Source: Paenibacillus profundus
Lineage (GTDB): Bacteria > Bacillota > Bacilli > Paenibacillales > Paenibacillaceae
Direction: 5' to 3'
NCBI RefSeq assembly: GCF_021369635.1
Contig: NZ_JAJNBZ010000040.1
Coordinates: forward strand, 1 to 49,816
Length of the DNA: 49,816 bases
Position 1 is the first letter of the stretch, and every line of letters starts with the position of its first letter. The position numbers and the translations under genes are program-made. The notes under the pieces are model-generated. The model did no database searches. It had not been told where the DNA came from and worked only from the letters and a program-made list of their open reading frames with translations. This document shows positions 1 to 7,254 of the stretch, in pieces.

Positions 1-178
1 GTAGCAGTAGAAGCTTTTGTTTTTCCTACTGTCTACTATGATGGGAGCATATCAACTAACCGCGGCTTTTTCCTTTTTATGTATTTATGAAATAATAACC
101 TGCCAAATGAACAGATTGCTCTTTTTTAGGATGTCACAAGGAATTTAATATCATGAGGGGGGATGAGAAGGAACTATC

Positions 179-364
179 TTGATAAAACTAATCCTGAATA
201 AGGGGGTGTTATGGGTGGATAAAACGACAAAAAACGGACTGAAGAATTTAGAAAAAACCATTAAGGCTAAAAATTTCACTCAGGAAGAAAAAGATAGCCC
301 ACATGCTGAAACTGTCAAATCCGAGAAGATCCGTTACGAAAACGCTGATAGCATTTACGAATAG
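179..364 (+). CDS. Small hypothetical protein upstream of a hammerhead ribozyme
   Basis: An open frame of up to 61 codons, charged and lysine/glutamate-rich, with no domain I recognise. Two starts are plausible. TTG at 179 follows AAGGA with a 6-base gap; GTG at 215 follows AAGGGGG at 200-206. The GTG start would give a 49-residue hydrophilic protein beginning with Asp-Lys-Thr-Thr-Lys. The frame stops only a few bases before the ribozyme, so the two may share a transcript. It could be a small phage-type or accessory protein. Confidence is limited because nothing but frame and ribosome binding sites supports it. Confidence 0.4.
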   Translation: MIKLILNKGVLWVDKTTKNGLKNLEKTIKAKNFTQEEKDSPHAETVKSEKIRYENADSIYE

Positions 365-447
365 ATGTGGTGACCAGCCTGATGAGTCCGAGCAGAATAG
401 GACGAAACCTAGGGGCAATGCCCCGATGGTCGCGGATAAACACACTT
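363..447 (+). ncRNA. Hammerhead ribozyme, type I topology
   Basis: All catalytic core segments are present in the right order. CTGATGA is at 379-385. Stem II is GTCC (386-389) paired with GGAC (400-403) around a 10-base loop. GAAA is at 404-407. Stem III is CC (408-409) with GG (428-429), extended by GGGGC (412-416) with GCCCC (420-424) around AAT. The cleavage-site triplet GTC ends at 431, so cleavage is predicted after C431. Stem I is GC (377-378) with GC (432-433); beyond an internal loop TGTG (366-369) pairs with CACA (441-444). The RNA is open at stem I, which makes it type I. Hammerheads are known near phage and accessory genes in bacteria, and a terminase remnant lies 1 kb away. The match is by eye; self-cleavage is inferred. 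Confidence 0.8.
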
Positions 448-490
448 ATTATGCGGGAGATGATGTCGGACACCTTGCTCCAAAGTGGCA

Positions 491-516
491 TAAAAAAAGC
501 ACCGGTTAAGGTGCTT
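491..516 (-). terminator. Rho-independent terminator of the 515-763 gene
   Basis: On the minus strand AGCACC and GGTGCT form a stem (510-515 and 498-503) followed by seven T residues (complement of 492-498). The stem overlaps the stop codon of the 82-residue gene, so the gene has its own tight end. Confidence 0.7.
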
Positions 517-763
517 ATCTATGCCACCAAGATTCCACAATCTGATGAGCGGTTGTAGGATTGTAACCTCTCCCTATCAAGAAAGACACTGCCGCAGCTT
601 CTCTTAGGGCATGCTCAACCGATATGGTTTGCGCTTCTCGTAAGCCATTCTGAACCCATGGTTCCACTACTTGTAATGTTTCGCATTTCAACATATTTGG
701 ATCTGGGTAAGGGTACGTGTATGGGTATACATTGGCAGGATGCGGTTGACAACAGTAATTCAA
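515..763 (-). CDS. Hypothetical 82-residue protein
   Basis: The frame opens with TTG at 763, preceded by GAGAGGAG at a 9-base distance, and ends in its own terminator. The N-terminal third is rich in Pro and Tyr with a short YPYTYPYPDP repeat. The C-terminal half is a predicted helical, Ala/Glu-rich part ending in two tryptophans and a histidine. No signal peptide, membrane segment or known family is evident. The neighbours are a small hypothetical gene with a ribozyme on one side and a secreted protein on the other, so it belongs to an accessory block near prophage remnants. I do not recognise its function. Confidence 0.5.
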   Translation of the reverse strand: MNYCCQPHPANVYPYTYPYPDPNMLKCETLQVVEPWVQNGLREAQTISVEHALREAAAVSFLIGRGYNPTTAHQIVESWWHR

Positions 764-842
764 ATTGAATATCTCCTCTCAAATTACAACATACACCACC
801 ATATGCCCATACCCATGATTTTGACTCAGTTTTATTGCTGGA

Positions 843-872
843 ATAAAAGTACCGCCCCCGAAGGAGCGGCTA
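843..872 (-). terminator. Terminator-like hairpin in the gap before 984
   Basis: GCCGCTCC and GGGGCGGT pair around a TTCG-type loop on the minus strand, followed by ACTTTTA. No gene on the minus strand ends here, so it may be a leftover from a lost gene. The rest of the gap 764-960 shows nothing else. Confidence 0.35.
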
Positions 873-983
873 AGTAGTTTTCAATTAACCAAAAGGCTGT
901 TGTTTACTACTTCGGCATAATATTCAAATTAGAACATATGGATAATATTATGTTATACTATTTAATTTTGGAAGGAGATGCTT

Positions 984-1316
984 ATGCGTTTCAAATTGTT
1001 GGCCCTATTGTTGTCAGGTGTTTTGTTAACAGGTCCATTTATCCCTGCTGTAGCAGCCTCAGTCCCTGCAAAAGCCCAGAACTCAGTTTCAGAAGACAAT
1101 GTAATTAAGTACAATAAACGTGTTGTCGTAGCATATAATAAGAAATACTCCCCAACAAGATCATCCATCCCTCAAGTCTACCAGTACAACGACGGTAAAT
1201 ATGCTGGACAACTTAAGATTACAGTAGTCACCTCATACAGAGATGGAGCTGGAGACTGGTGGGGCGTTACTTATGAAGGCCCTGTTCATGCTGTTTATTC
1301 TATTTTTCCTGTTTAA
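984..1316 (+). CDS. Small secreted protein with signal peptide
   Basis: A 110-residue protein with a clear Sec signal: a short basic start (MRF K), a hydrophobic stretch LLALLLSGVLL and an AVAAS/VPAKA-type cleavage region around residues 22-32. The mature part is polar, rich in Tyr and Lys, and ends in a Gly-Trp-Trp-Gly-rich segment; there are no cysteines. The start is set at the ATG at 984 because GGAAGGAG ends six bases upstream at 977; an ATG at 978 overlaps that site and is less likely. A -10-like TATACT lies near 955. I do not recognise the family; an extracellular role is inferred from the signal peptide only. Confidence 0.6.
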   Translation: MRFKLLALLLSGVLLTGPFIPAVAASVPAKAQNSVSEDNVIKYNKRVVVAYNKKYSPTRSSIPQVYQYNDGKYAGQLKITVVTSYRDGAGDWWGVTYEGPVHAVYSIFPV

Positions 1317-1447
1317 TCTTGAAAAATGCCGCTCTATTACAGGGCGGCTATGGTTAAGTTTATGAATTGGTATTATTGCACACTATCATAATATCACGAT
1401 TTAAAACCCCGAAACTGACATGATAGTGTCATATCCATCTGATTTTT

Positions 1448-1654
1448 TCAGTAATGCCTGCGCGGTGGCTCGTTAACTATTAAGATATCATCGTCAGACT
1501 CATAAAAATCCTGCATTTCATTGCACAATTCTATAAGATAGGCCCGATCATCTTTGTAGAAGTCCGGAGCCATACCCTGATAAAAATAAAAAAACTCGCG
1601 GTTAGCAAGTTCTTTGCGGGAATATCTTTTGATTGTCTCCAGGTCAACCATCAT
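1448..1654 (-). pseudogene. Phage terminase large subunit, N-terminal fragment
   Basis: The 68 residues read like the N-terminus of a phage terminase ATPase. They end in DDDILIVNEPP, the strand that normally runs directly into the PPRHGKS-type Walker A loop of TerL. Here the frame breaks right after NEPPRR with HY and a stop, so the ATP-binding loop and the nuclease domain are gone. The start ATG at 1654 overlaps the end of the decayed terS frame upstream, the normal terS-terL order. The fragment is therefore a prophage remnant, not a functional packaging motor. The call rests on the characteristic sequence and the gene order. Confidence 0.7.
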
Positions 1655-2134
1655 GGATCAACCTCTTCAGTTCGTCTACTGTCAGGTCTTTCATTGGATT
1701 ATTGACGTTTACTCCACCACTGTGATTGATGTCCTGCTTGTCACGCCACTTATCCGGGCGGGGCGGTTCTTCATCAGAATATCTGTGCCGTTCCGTCCCG
1801 CTGTACTTCTTTGGTGACGTGCTTAGTCTTGACCATTACCGTGATAGATCCCCCTGTTTCTTCGTCTATCTGTTTGACGGCTTCCTGTGCAACCTCATCA
1901 TATCGAAAACCAATTGCCCGCTTAAGCAGCGCATTCTCCACTTAACGTCAACGACTTCCTGACCTTTTTTAGGGCCTCCCGAAGCTTATTCTTATAGTCA
2001 AAGAAAGTGGAGTTCGCTACACTTAACTTTGCGGCTATCTGCTCAATTGTTAAACCGTCCCTCGCCCATGCTTCGATAAGCAGGAGTTTGGGTTCAACAT
2101 GGGTTTGGTACTTGTTTTTCCGCCCTACTGCCAT
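1644..2134 (-). pseudogene. Phage terminase small subunit, frameshifted
   Basis: The first 60 codons give MAVGRKNKYQTHVEPKLLLI, then a helix-turn-helix (GLTIEQIAAKLSVANSTFFDY), as in DNA-binding TerS proteins. After REALKK the frame shifts at a run of six A (about 1969), again near 1942, and again near 1770. When the frames are joined, the reading continues with VENALLKRAIGF, YDEVAQEAVKQIDEETGG, then RPDKWRDKQDI, and ends with DELKRLIHDG and a stop overlapping the terL start. Several single-base losses show long decay. Terminase small subunits recognise the packaging site on phage DNA. Confidence 0.7.
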
Positions 2135-2160
2135 GTCTATCAGATCCTTTCGCTAAAATA

Positions 2161-2185
2161 GAAAAAGCACCTCGATGGGTGCTTT
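2161..2185 (-). terminator. Terminator after the 2200-2658 gene
   Basis: AGCACC (2166-2171) pairs with GGTGCT (2178-2183); on the minus strand a T run follows. It lies 15 bases after the stop of the secreted-protein gene. Confidence 0.6.
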
Positions 2186-2199
2186 GGTTTGCTTGGTTA

Positions 2200-2658
2200 T
2201 TACAGATCATAGATTCTATGAGATATTCTGTATTCTTCCATTACTCCATTTTTCGATTCTACAACATAATAAACTGTTGCACCTGGAGGAACTTGTATAT
2301 TGCCTATGGAGTGTACGCTCCCCTTTGACTGGCCTATATCCACTGGATCCTGCGCAAAAAGTACGTCAGAAACACGACCATTATGATAATCAATAACTAC
2401 CCCAAATCTATACCTGCAATCGCCCACACTTGGCCATAAAGTACCCCCTAAATACTTAGTTTCACCTGTATTGTTGTTCCAGGTAAACCAATCTTTATCC
2501 CCACCACCTTCTATAAATAACCTAATTTCTTGTTTTGGGAAGATGTTAATAGCAGTCTCTTTTGTGTCACCGATCCCTTTAGCAGCAAATGTACTCTGTG
2601 AAAATACTAGAACCATAACAAATACAAAAAACATCGAAAATGACTTTTTAAATTTCAC
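2200..2658 (-). CDS. Secreted hypothetical protein
   Basis: A 152-residue protein starting at GTG 2658 with GGGTGGA about seven bases upstream. Residues 1-26 form a Sec signal peptide: MKFKK, then a strongly hydrophobic FFVFVMVLVF core and a cleavage site near TFAA. The mature domain contains GGGDKDWFTWNN, a pattern seen in beta-sandwich pre-peptidase C-terminal-like domains that mediate extracellular binding. It ends in a beta-rich VPPGATVYYVVES segment. The gene stands alone between a prophage remnant and a serine hydrolase. Function is unknown; the domain resemblance is a suggestion only. Confidence 0.55.
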   Translation of the reverse strand: MKFKKSFSMFFVFVMVLVFSQSTFAAKGIGDTKETAINIFPKQEIRLFIEGGGDKDWFTWNNNTGETKYLGGTLWPSVGDCRYRFGVVIDYHNGRVSDVLFAQDPVDIGQSKGSVHSIGNIQVPPGATVYYVVESKNGVMEEYRISHRIYDL

Positions 2659-2800
2659 AGGTATTCCACCCTTCGCATTATGTAGAGACAGCTGTCTCTT
2701 ATTACCATTCTACTAATATATCCCTAATTAAGTACATAGTCCTAAAGCATCAATATACTATCATTTTACTTTTATCAACATATTCCCCCAAATAGCAACA

Positions 2801-2831
2801 TAAAAAAGCCGCTCCGTTGTTCGAAGCGGCA
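2801..2831 (-). terminator. Terminator of the serine hydrolase gene
   Basis: GCCGCT (2808-2813) pairs with AGCGGC (2825-2830); on the minus strand six T residues follow. It is 13 bases after the stop codon at 2844. Confidence 0.75.
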
Positions 2832-2843
2832 GCAATATAAATA

Positions 2844-3905
2844 TTACATCAGGCTCGACCAAATAATCTGCTTCGTTCCCAGTACAGATAGCGGAACCCA
2901 TGAGCTGACAGAGGGAACGAAAAACACGACTACCATTTGCTCCGTCGGGTCGACGAACAATGCCGAACGACCAGCGCCTTCTAATTGGAAAGTTCCTTGT
3001 GTTTCAAAGGACGTCATATGATCTGCTGCAATGTCGAAGCCAAGCGCATGGGGCTTATCTTGAAGCTTGCCTCCCCACTGATAAGCAGGCTTGCCGAACA
3101 GATGCCGGCGTGTCATCAGTTCAACCGTTCTGCGCCCTAATATCCGCTCACTGTTCCAAGCTCCACCGTTTAAGAGCATCTGCCCGAATTTCCACATATC
3201 GTGTAAGGTTGAATAAAGCCCGCTGTCCGATCGAGGGGGAAGCTTAGCATAATCCTCCTGTGGCTTTAACAAATTGACGTCCCATTGATCGACAACACAC
3301 ACCTGCCCATGCAACGATTCCGGTACGTCGAAGAATGTGCGATCCAGTTGCAACGGCTCAATAATGTTCTCAATGACGAACGATTCGAACGGAACCCCAG
3401 ATACTCGTTGTATGATTTCACCTAACAGCAAAAATCCTGCGGACGAATAATTGTACGCTTCGCCCGGCCTATAGTAGAGCGGTCCTTGCAACACTTTGCG
3501 TATCCAATCCTCCATTCCGTTCGTGCCCCACCAAGGGTTCGGATACGGTTCATTGAAGTAACCCCCAACCGGCAGGATGCCGGACGTATGGGTCAACAGA
3601 TGATATAGCGTAATATCCTGATGCGTAGGATTGTTTAATTCCTCAATGATGGTGCATACGGGCTGATCCAGGTACAGCTTGCCGTCTTCCACCAGCTTCA
3701 TGAGCGCTACAGTCGTAAATGTCTTCGTGATGGAAGCCAGCTTGCGAATCGAATCCGGCTGCAGATCTCCCCTGTCTGCCGTGCCGTCCAACTTGCCCAT
3801 TGACTTCCAAGCAGCGACTTTTCCATTCCGGGCGATCAGATAACTGGCCGATTGGATGGATCCGTTTTCAATTAGCGATAGAAAATGCACATCTAATTTA
3901 CCCAA
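2844..3905 (-). CDS. Serine hydrolase, beta-lactamase class C / S12 family
   Basis: The 353 residues carry the S-x-x-K nucleophile motif as SITK (about residue 58, in KLASITKTFTTVALMKL) and the tyrosine motif as YNYSSAG (about 152). It thus belongs to the class C beta-lactamase / penicillin-binding-like esterases, which hydrolyse esters or amides in small substrates. No signal peptide is visible, so it is probably cytoplasmic. The start is uncertain. TTG at 3905 has no good ribosome binding site, and the frame stays open upstream to about 3960 with DVGLHPQQL, a sequence that resembles the usual N-terminus of this family, but without a standard start codon. Either a rare start is used or the 5' end has been damaged. 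A TetR gene is divergent. Confidence 0.75.
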   Translation of the reverse strand: MGKLDVHFLSLIENGSIQSASYLIARNGKVAAWKSMGKLDGTADRGDLQPDSIRKLASITKTFTTVALMKLVEDGKLYLDQPVCTIIEELNNPTHQDITLYHLLTHTSGILPVGGYFNEPYPNPWWGTNGMEDWIRKVLQGPLYYRPGEAYNYSSAGFLLLGEIIQRVSGVPFESFVIENIIEPLQLDRTFFDVPESLHGQVCVVDQWDVNLLKPQEDYAKLPPRSDSGLYSTLHDMWKFGQMLLNGGAWNSERILGRRTVELMTRRHLFGKPAYQWGGKLQDKPHALGFDIAADHMTSFETQGTFQLEGAGRSALFVDPTEQMVVVFFVPSVSSWVPLSVLGTKQIIWSSLM

Positions 3906-4040
3906 TTGCTGCGGATGCAGCCCAACGTCTTGCGGGGAAGCAACAATTGGAGATGATTGGCGTTAATTGTGATGATATGAGATTGTGGGTATAATAAAGT
4001 CCATAGTTCTGTTTTATATACTCATGCAGAAGGTGATGGA

Positions 4041-4610
4041 ATGTCTAGTTCATTAATAACAAAAAAAGCGCTTGCAAATTCGCTCAAGGAAGTCATGAAC
4101 CATGTTCCTTTCAATAAAATTACCGTCAAGCATATCGTGGATAGCTGTGGCTTGAACAGACAAACTTTTTACTATCATTTTCAAGATATATACGATCTGC
4201 TCGGTTGGGTCTATAAGACGGAAGCGGTTGAGAGCATCGCCCAATACAGGAGCTATAACACGTGGACACATGGTCTCCTTAAGATTTTCCTCTATATCGA
4301 AAATAACAAAGCATTCTGTGTTAACACGCTCAATTCATTAGCAAGAACTCATCTGGACCATTATTTGTATAGCGTCACCACAGAATTGATCATGGGTGTC
4401 GTTAACGAAGTTTCGTGCGAAATGGAAGTCAAGGAAGAGGACAAGAAATTTATCGCCAATTTCTATACGCTTGCCTTTACTGGCCTAGTTATTCAATGGA
4501 TGGAGCACGGAATGAAGGAAGATCCGGAAGCGATGATTGAAAAATTGAACGAATTAGTCGAAGGCAATTTCGCAAAAGCGTTACAGCGATATGAGCACAA
4601 ACCGCAATAA
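4041..4610 (+). CDS. TetR/AcrR regulator, DhaS-like
   Basis: A 189-residue protein with an N-terminal helix-turn-helix at residues 10-55 (ITVKHIVDSCGLNRQTFYYHF), the diagnostic TetR motif with FYYHF. A C-terminal ligand domain of the DhaS/TetR_C_7-8 type follows, with the typical IQWMEHGMKEDPEAMI segment. The ATG at 4041 follows AAGGTGATGGA. It lies 250 bases before oleate hydratase on the same strand, and regulators of this type are often found beside fatty-acid hydratase genes. It is therefore likely to control ohyA in response to unsaturated fatty acids; that link is inferred from position. Confidence 0.8.
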   Translation: MSSSLITKKALANSLKEVMNHVPFNKITVKHIVDSCGLNRQTFYYHFQDIYDLLGWVYKTEAVESIAQYRSYNTWTHGLLKIFLYIENNKAFCVNTLNSLARTHLDHYLYSVTTELIMGVVNEVSCEMEVKEEDKKFIANFYTLAFTGLVIQWMEHGMKEDPEAMIEKLNELVEGNFAKALQRYEHKPQ

Positions 4611-4862
4611 CAATAGTCATACAAGGCGATCCGCCAGCTTGCAATCTGCCTAGCCAAGTTTTTCTTCCCTTTGCCCCACCGCACAATTTCCACATTTCTT
4701 TTCCTATTTTCGCAAGCATTTTGTTTGAAATATATACACTTTATAACAAATGACTAAAAATCATACAGTCGCTGTTTATTGATTATTCCGCCAGCAGCCG
4801 CGATGTAATACATTTAGGTTGCTAAGGAACACAATTAATAATTACCAATGGAGGCGACTGTT

Positions 4863-6443
4863 ATGAACAAGGAATACAACAACAAACAAGTATATTTTGT
4901 CGGTGGCGGAATTGCGTCACTTGCAGGTGCTGCTTTCCTGGTTAGAGACTGTGATTTCCCTGGACAAAATATTCATATTATTGAAGAAACGAAAATTCTC
5001 GGCGGCAGCAACGACGGTTCTGGCAACGGCGAGCAAGGATATGTAATTCGCGGCGGCAGAATGCTGAATGATGAAACGTACGAGAATACGTGGGATTTGT
5101 TGAAATCCATTCCATCTATCGATGATCCTGCTAAATCCGTCAGAGACGAAATCATTGAATTCGATTCGGCCCATCCAACCCATGCCAATGCTAGACTCGT
5201 CAATAAAAACGCTGAGGTTCAGGACGTTACATCCATGGGATTTGATATGGTGGACCGGATTGCAATGTCTAAGCTTATCATTACGCCGGAAGAGAAGATG
5301 GGTAAAGCTCGCATCCAAGACTGGTTCGGCCCGCACTTCTTCGAGACGAACTTCTGGTATATGTGGGCGACTACGTTCGCTTTCCAGCCTTGGCATAGCG
5401 TGGTAGAGCTCAAACGGTATATGATTCGCTTCATGCATGAGTTCCCAAGAATTCAGACGCTTGAAGGCGTAACGAGAACACCGTTCAACCAGTACGATTC
5501 ACTCACGCTTCCATTGCATAAATATTTGGCTCAGTACGGCGTTGATTTTGATATGAAATGCACGGTGACCGATCTTGATTTCAAAGATTCAAGCGATATC
5601 ACCGTGACGAAGATTCATTATGTGAAAGAAGGCACAGCAGGTACCATTGACCTCAATGAAGGCGACCTCGTTATCGTTACCAATGGTTCCATGACAGAAG
5701 GCTACAGCCTTGGCTCTATGACCAAAGCGCCAAGCTTAAACGGCAAAGGCAGCTCTTGGAAGCTGTGGGATCGGCTCGCCGCCAAGAAGTCTGGCTTAGG
5801 CAATCCTTCCTCCTTCGATGATAACATCGATGGTTCAAAGTGGGAGTCCTTCACCGTAACGTGTCAAGATTCGAGATTCTTCGATCTGATGGAAGCCTTC
5901 TCCCGCAACAAAGCAGGGACAGGCGCCTTGGTCACCTTTAAAGAGTCCAGCTGGCTGATGTCAATTGTACTGGCGCATCAACCTCACTTCCGCAATCAGC
6001 CTGAACATGTCAAAGTATTCTGGGGCTACGGTCTATTCCCAGACAATACAGGCGACTATGTGAAGAAGAAAATGTCTGACTGTACAGGTGAAGAAATACT
6101 GACAGAGCTTCTGCATCATCTTAAATTCGATAAAGACATGGACGCGATTATCCAATCCGCCAATTGCATTCCATGTATGATGCCGTATATTACAGCGCAG
6201 TTCATGCCGCGCGCAGTCGGCGACCGGCCTCAGGTCGTTCCGCAAGGCTCAACGAACCTGGCATTTGTCGGACAATTCTGTGAGATTCCGGACGATGTCG
6301 TATTTACCGAGGAATACTCGGTAAGAGCCGCAAGAATCGCCGTGTATACACTGTTAGGCCTCAATAAGCCGATTGCTCCAATCAATCAGTATCAATATGA
6401 TGTAAGAACTTTGTTGAATGGACTCGTAACTTCATTCCGCTAA
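4863..6443 (+). CDS. ohyA: Oleate hydratase (MCRA family, FAD-dependent)
   Basis: A 526-residue flavoprotein that adds water to the cis-9 double bond of oleic and related fatty acids to give 10-hydroxy acids, usually seen as detoxification of free fatty acids. The Rossmann FAD motif GGGIASLAGA is at residues 14-23, with the acidic end of the second strand at IIEE (39-42). RGGRMLND at 63-70 is the variant of the RGGREM motif found in one oleate hydratase subgroup. The C-terminal FVGQFCEIPDDVVFTEEYSVRAARIAVYTL is typical of the family. GGAGG at 4850-4854 fits the ATG at 4863, so an in-frame ATG at 4848 is rejected. A terminator follows. Confidence 0.93.
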   Translation: MNKEYNNKQVYFVGGGIASLAGAAFLVRDCDFPGQNIHIIEETKILGGSNDGSGNGEQGYVIRGGRMLNDETYENTWDLLKSIPSIDDPAKSVRDEIIEFDSAHPTHANARLVNKNAEVQDVTSMGFDMVDRIAMSKLIITPEEKMGKARIQDWFGPHFFETNFWYMWATTFAFQPWHSVVELKRYMIRFMHEFPRIQTLEGVTRTPFNQYDSLTLPLHKYLAQYGVDFDMKCTVTDLDFKDSSDITVTKIHYVKEGTAGTIDLNEGDLVIVTNGSMTEGYSLGSMTKAPSLNGKGSSWKLWDRLAAKKSGLGNPSSFDDNIDGSKWESFTVTCQDSRFFDLMEAFSRNKAGTGALVTFKESSWLMSIVLAHQPHFRNQPEHVKVFWGYGLFPDNTGDYVKKKMSDCTGEEILTELLHHLKFDKDMDAIIQSANCIPCMMPYITAQFMPRAVGDRPQVVPQGSTNLAFVGQFCEIPDDVVFTEEYSVRAARIAVYTLLGLNKPIAPINQYQYDVRTLLNGLVTSFR

Positions 6444-6474
6444 GCGACACATGATTGTGATATGAAATGCATCA

Positions 6475-6516
6475 GCTTGCCCTTGGCGCTCCTTATCGGA
6501 GCATCAAGGGCATTTT
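6475..6516 (+). terminator. Terminator after ohyA
   Basis: GCCCTTG (6479-6485) pairs with CAAGGGC (6505-6511), with an inner GCTCC/GGAGC stem, then ATTTTG. It separates ohyA from the convergent XRE-cupin gene. Confidence 0.65.
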
Positions 6517-6524
6517 GTATTGTG

Positions 6525-7103
6525 CTAGATGGAGGTCTTATTCGTGGACACATTGGAATAGAGAATGGATACCGATATTTCGCACAATTCATCGGTGTTG
6601 TTTTTATAAATGTGACCCGTTTCAGCCGAGAAGGAGATCGCATCCCCTTTCCCAAGCATGCTTGTCTCCGGTCCGATTTCGATCGTCAGCGTGCCCGCAA
6701 ACACGGTGACGGATTCAATCACACCGAGCCCATGAGGCTCTGATTGATAAGAACAGCCCGGCAGCAGTCGAGCCCGGAACGTTTCTAATGATATGCCAGG
6801 CGCCGCATATGTATTGTAGGCTTCGAACCGCTTGTTGTCTTCCCGGAATTGGGGCTGGTCCTCCGCTCGCACGACCTTTAAGGAAGGATTCTCGAATATG
6901 AATGCGGTCAAAGGGATTTGAAGTCCGGAAGCAATCTTCCACAGTGTAGCTACCGTCGGATTGGAGCTGCCTCTTTCGATCTGCCCGAGCATCGGCTTGC
7001 TGACACCGGTAAGCTCGGCTAAGTCGTCCAACGTCATGTTTAACTGCTGCCGATAATGGCGCAAACGTTTGCCAATACGGTCAGAGATTAAGTCTTTTTC
7101 CAT
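6525..7103 (-). CDS. XRE-cupin transcriptional regulator
   Basis: A 192-residue protein with an N-terminal XRE helix-turn-helix (residues 12-65: MTLDDLAELTGVSKPMLGQIERG) and a C-terminal cupin barrel (about 110-180, with SEPHGLGVIESVTVFAGTL). Such regulators sense small molecules with the cupin. The ATG at 7103 is chosen because GGAGG sits eight bases before it; the ATG at 7115 lies ahead of that site. The gene is divergent from azlCD and shares a 150-base intergenic region containing a perfect inverted repeat, so it most likely represses or activates azlCD and itself. Confidence 0.85.
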   Translation of the reverse strand: MEKDLISDRIGKRLRHYRQQLNMTLDDLAELTGVSKPMLGQIERGSSNPTVATLWKIASGLQIPLTAFIFENPSLKVVRAEDQPQFREDNKRFEAYNTYAAPGISLETFRARLLPGCSYQSEPHGLGVIESVTVFAGTLTIEIGPETSMLGKGDAISFSAETGHIYKNNTDELCEISVSILYSNVSTNKTSI

Positions 7104-7128
7104 AACGACCTCCATCAGGTAAAGTAAT

Positions 7129-7146
7129 GTGATTAAAATTAATCAC
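7129..7146. promoter_or_regulatory. Candidate operator of the XRE-cupin regulator
   Basis: A perfect inverted repeat GTGATT-N6-AATCAC lies between the XRE-cupin gene and azlC, 26 bases upstream of the regulator start. A related GATTAGATTTA follows at 7160-7170. The position suits control of both divergent promoters. Confidence 0.5.
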
Positions 7147-7183
7147 TTTATAAAAAAATGATTAGATTTAGACAAAATATCAG

Positions 7184-7213
7184 TTGACCACCGCAACAGA
7201 TATGCTATATTAT
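7184..7213 (+). promoter_or_regulatory. Promoter of azlCD
   Basis: TTGACC (7184-7189) and TATTAT (7208-7213) are 18 bases apart, the -10 about 40 bases before the azlC start and AGAGGAG. Confidence 0.55.
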
Positions 7214-7254
7214 ATCTCGGGAGTTATTATAGCATATTAGAGGAGTAATCGCGG

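Noticed and set aside
1..90. Open frame running in from the left edge and ending at 90
   Set aside because: About 29 codons only, with no recognisable family; it cannot be told whether it is the end of a gene.
303..509. Open frame of 68 codons across the ribozyme
   Set aside because: It overlaps the hammerhead core, has no ribosome binding site and no sensible composition.
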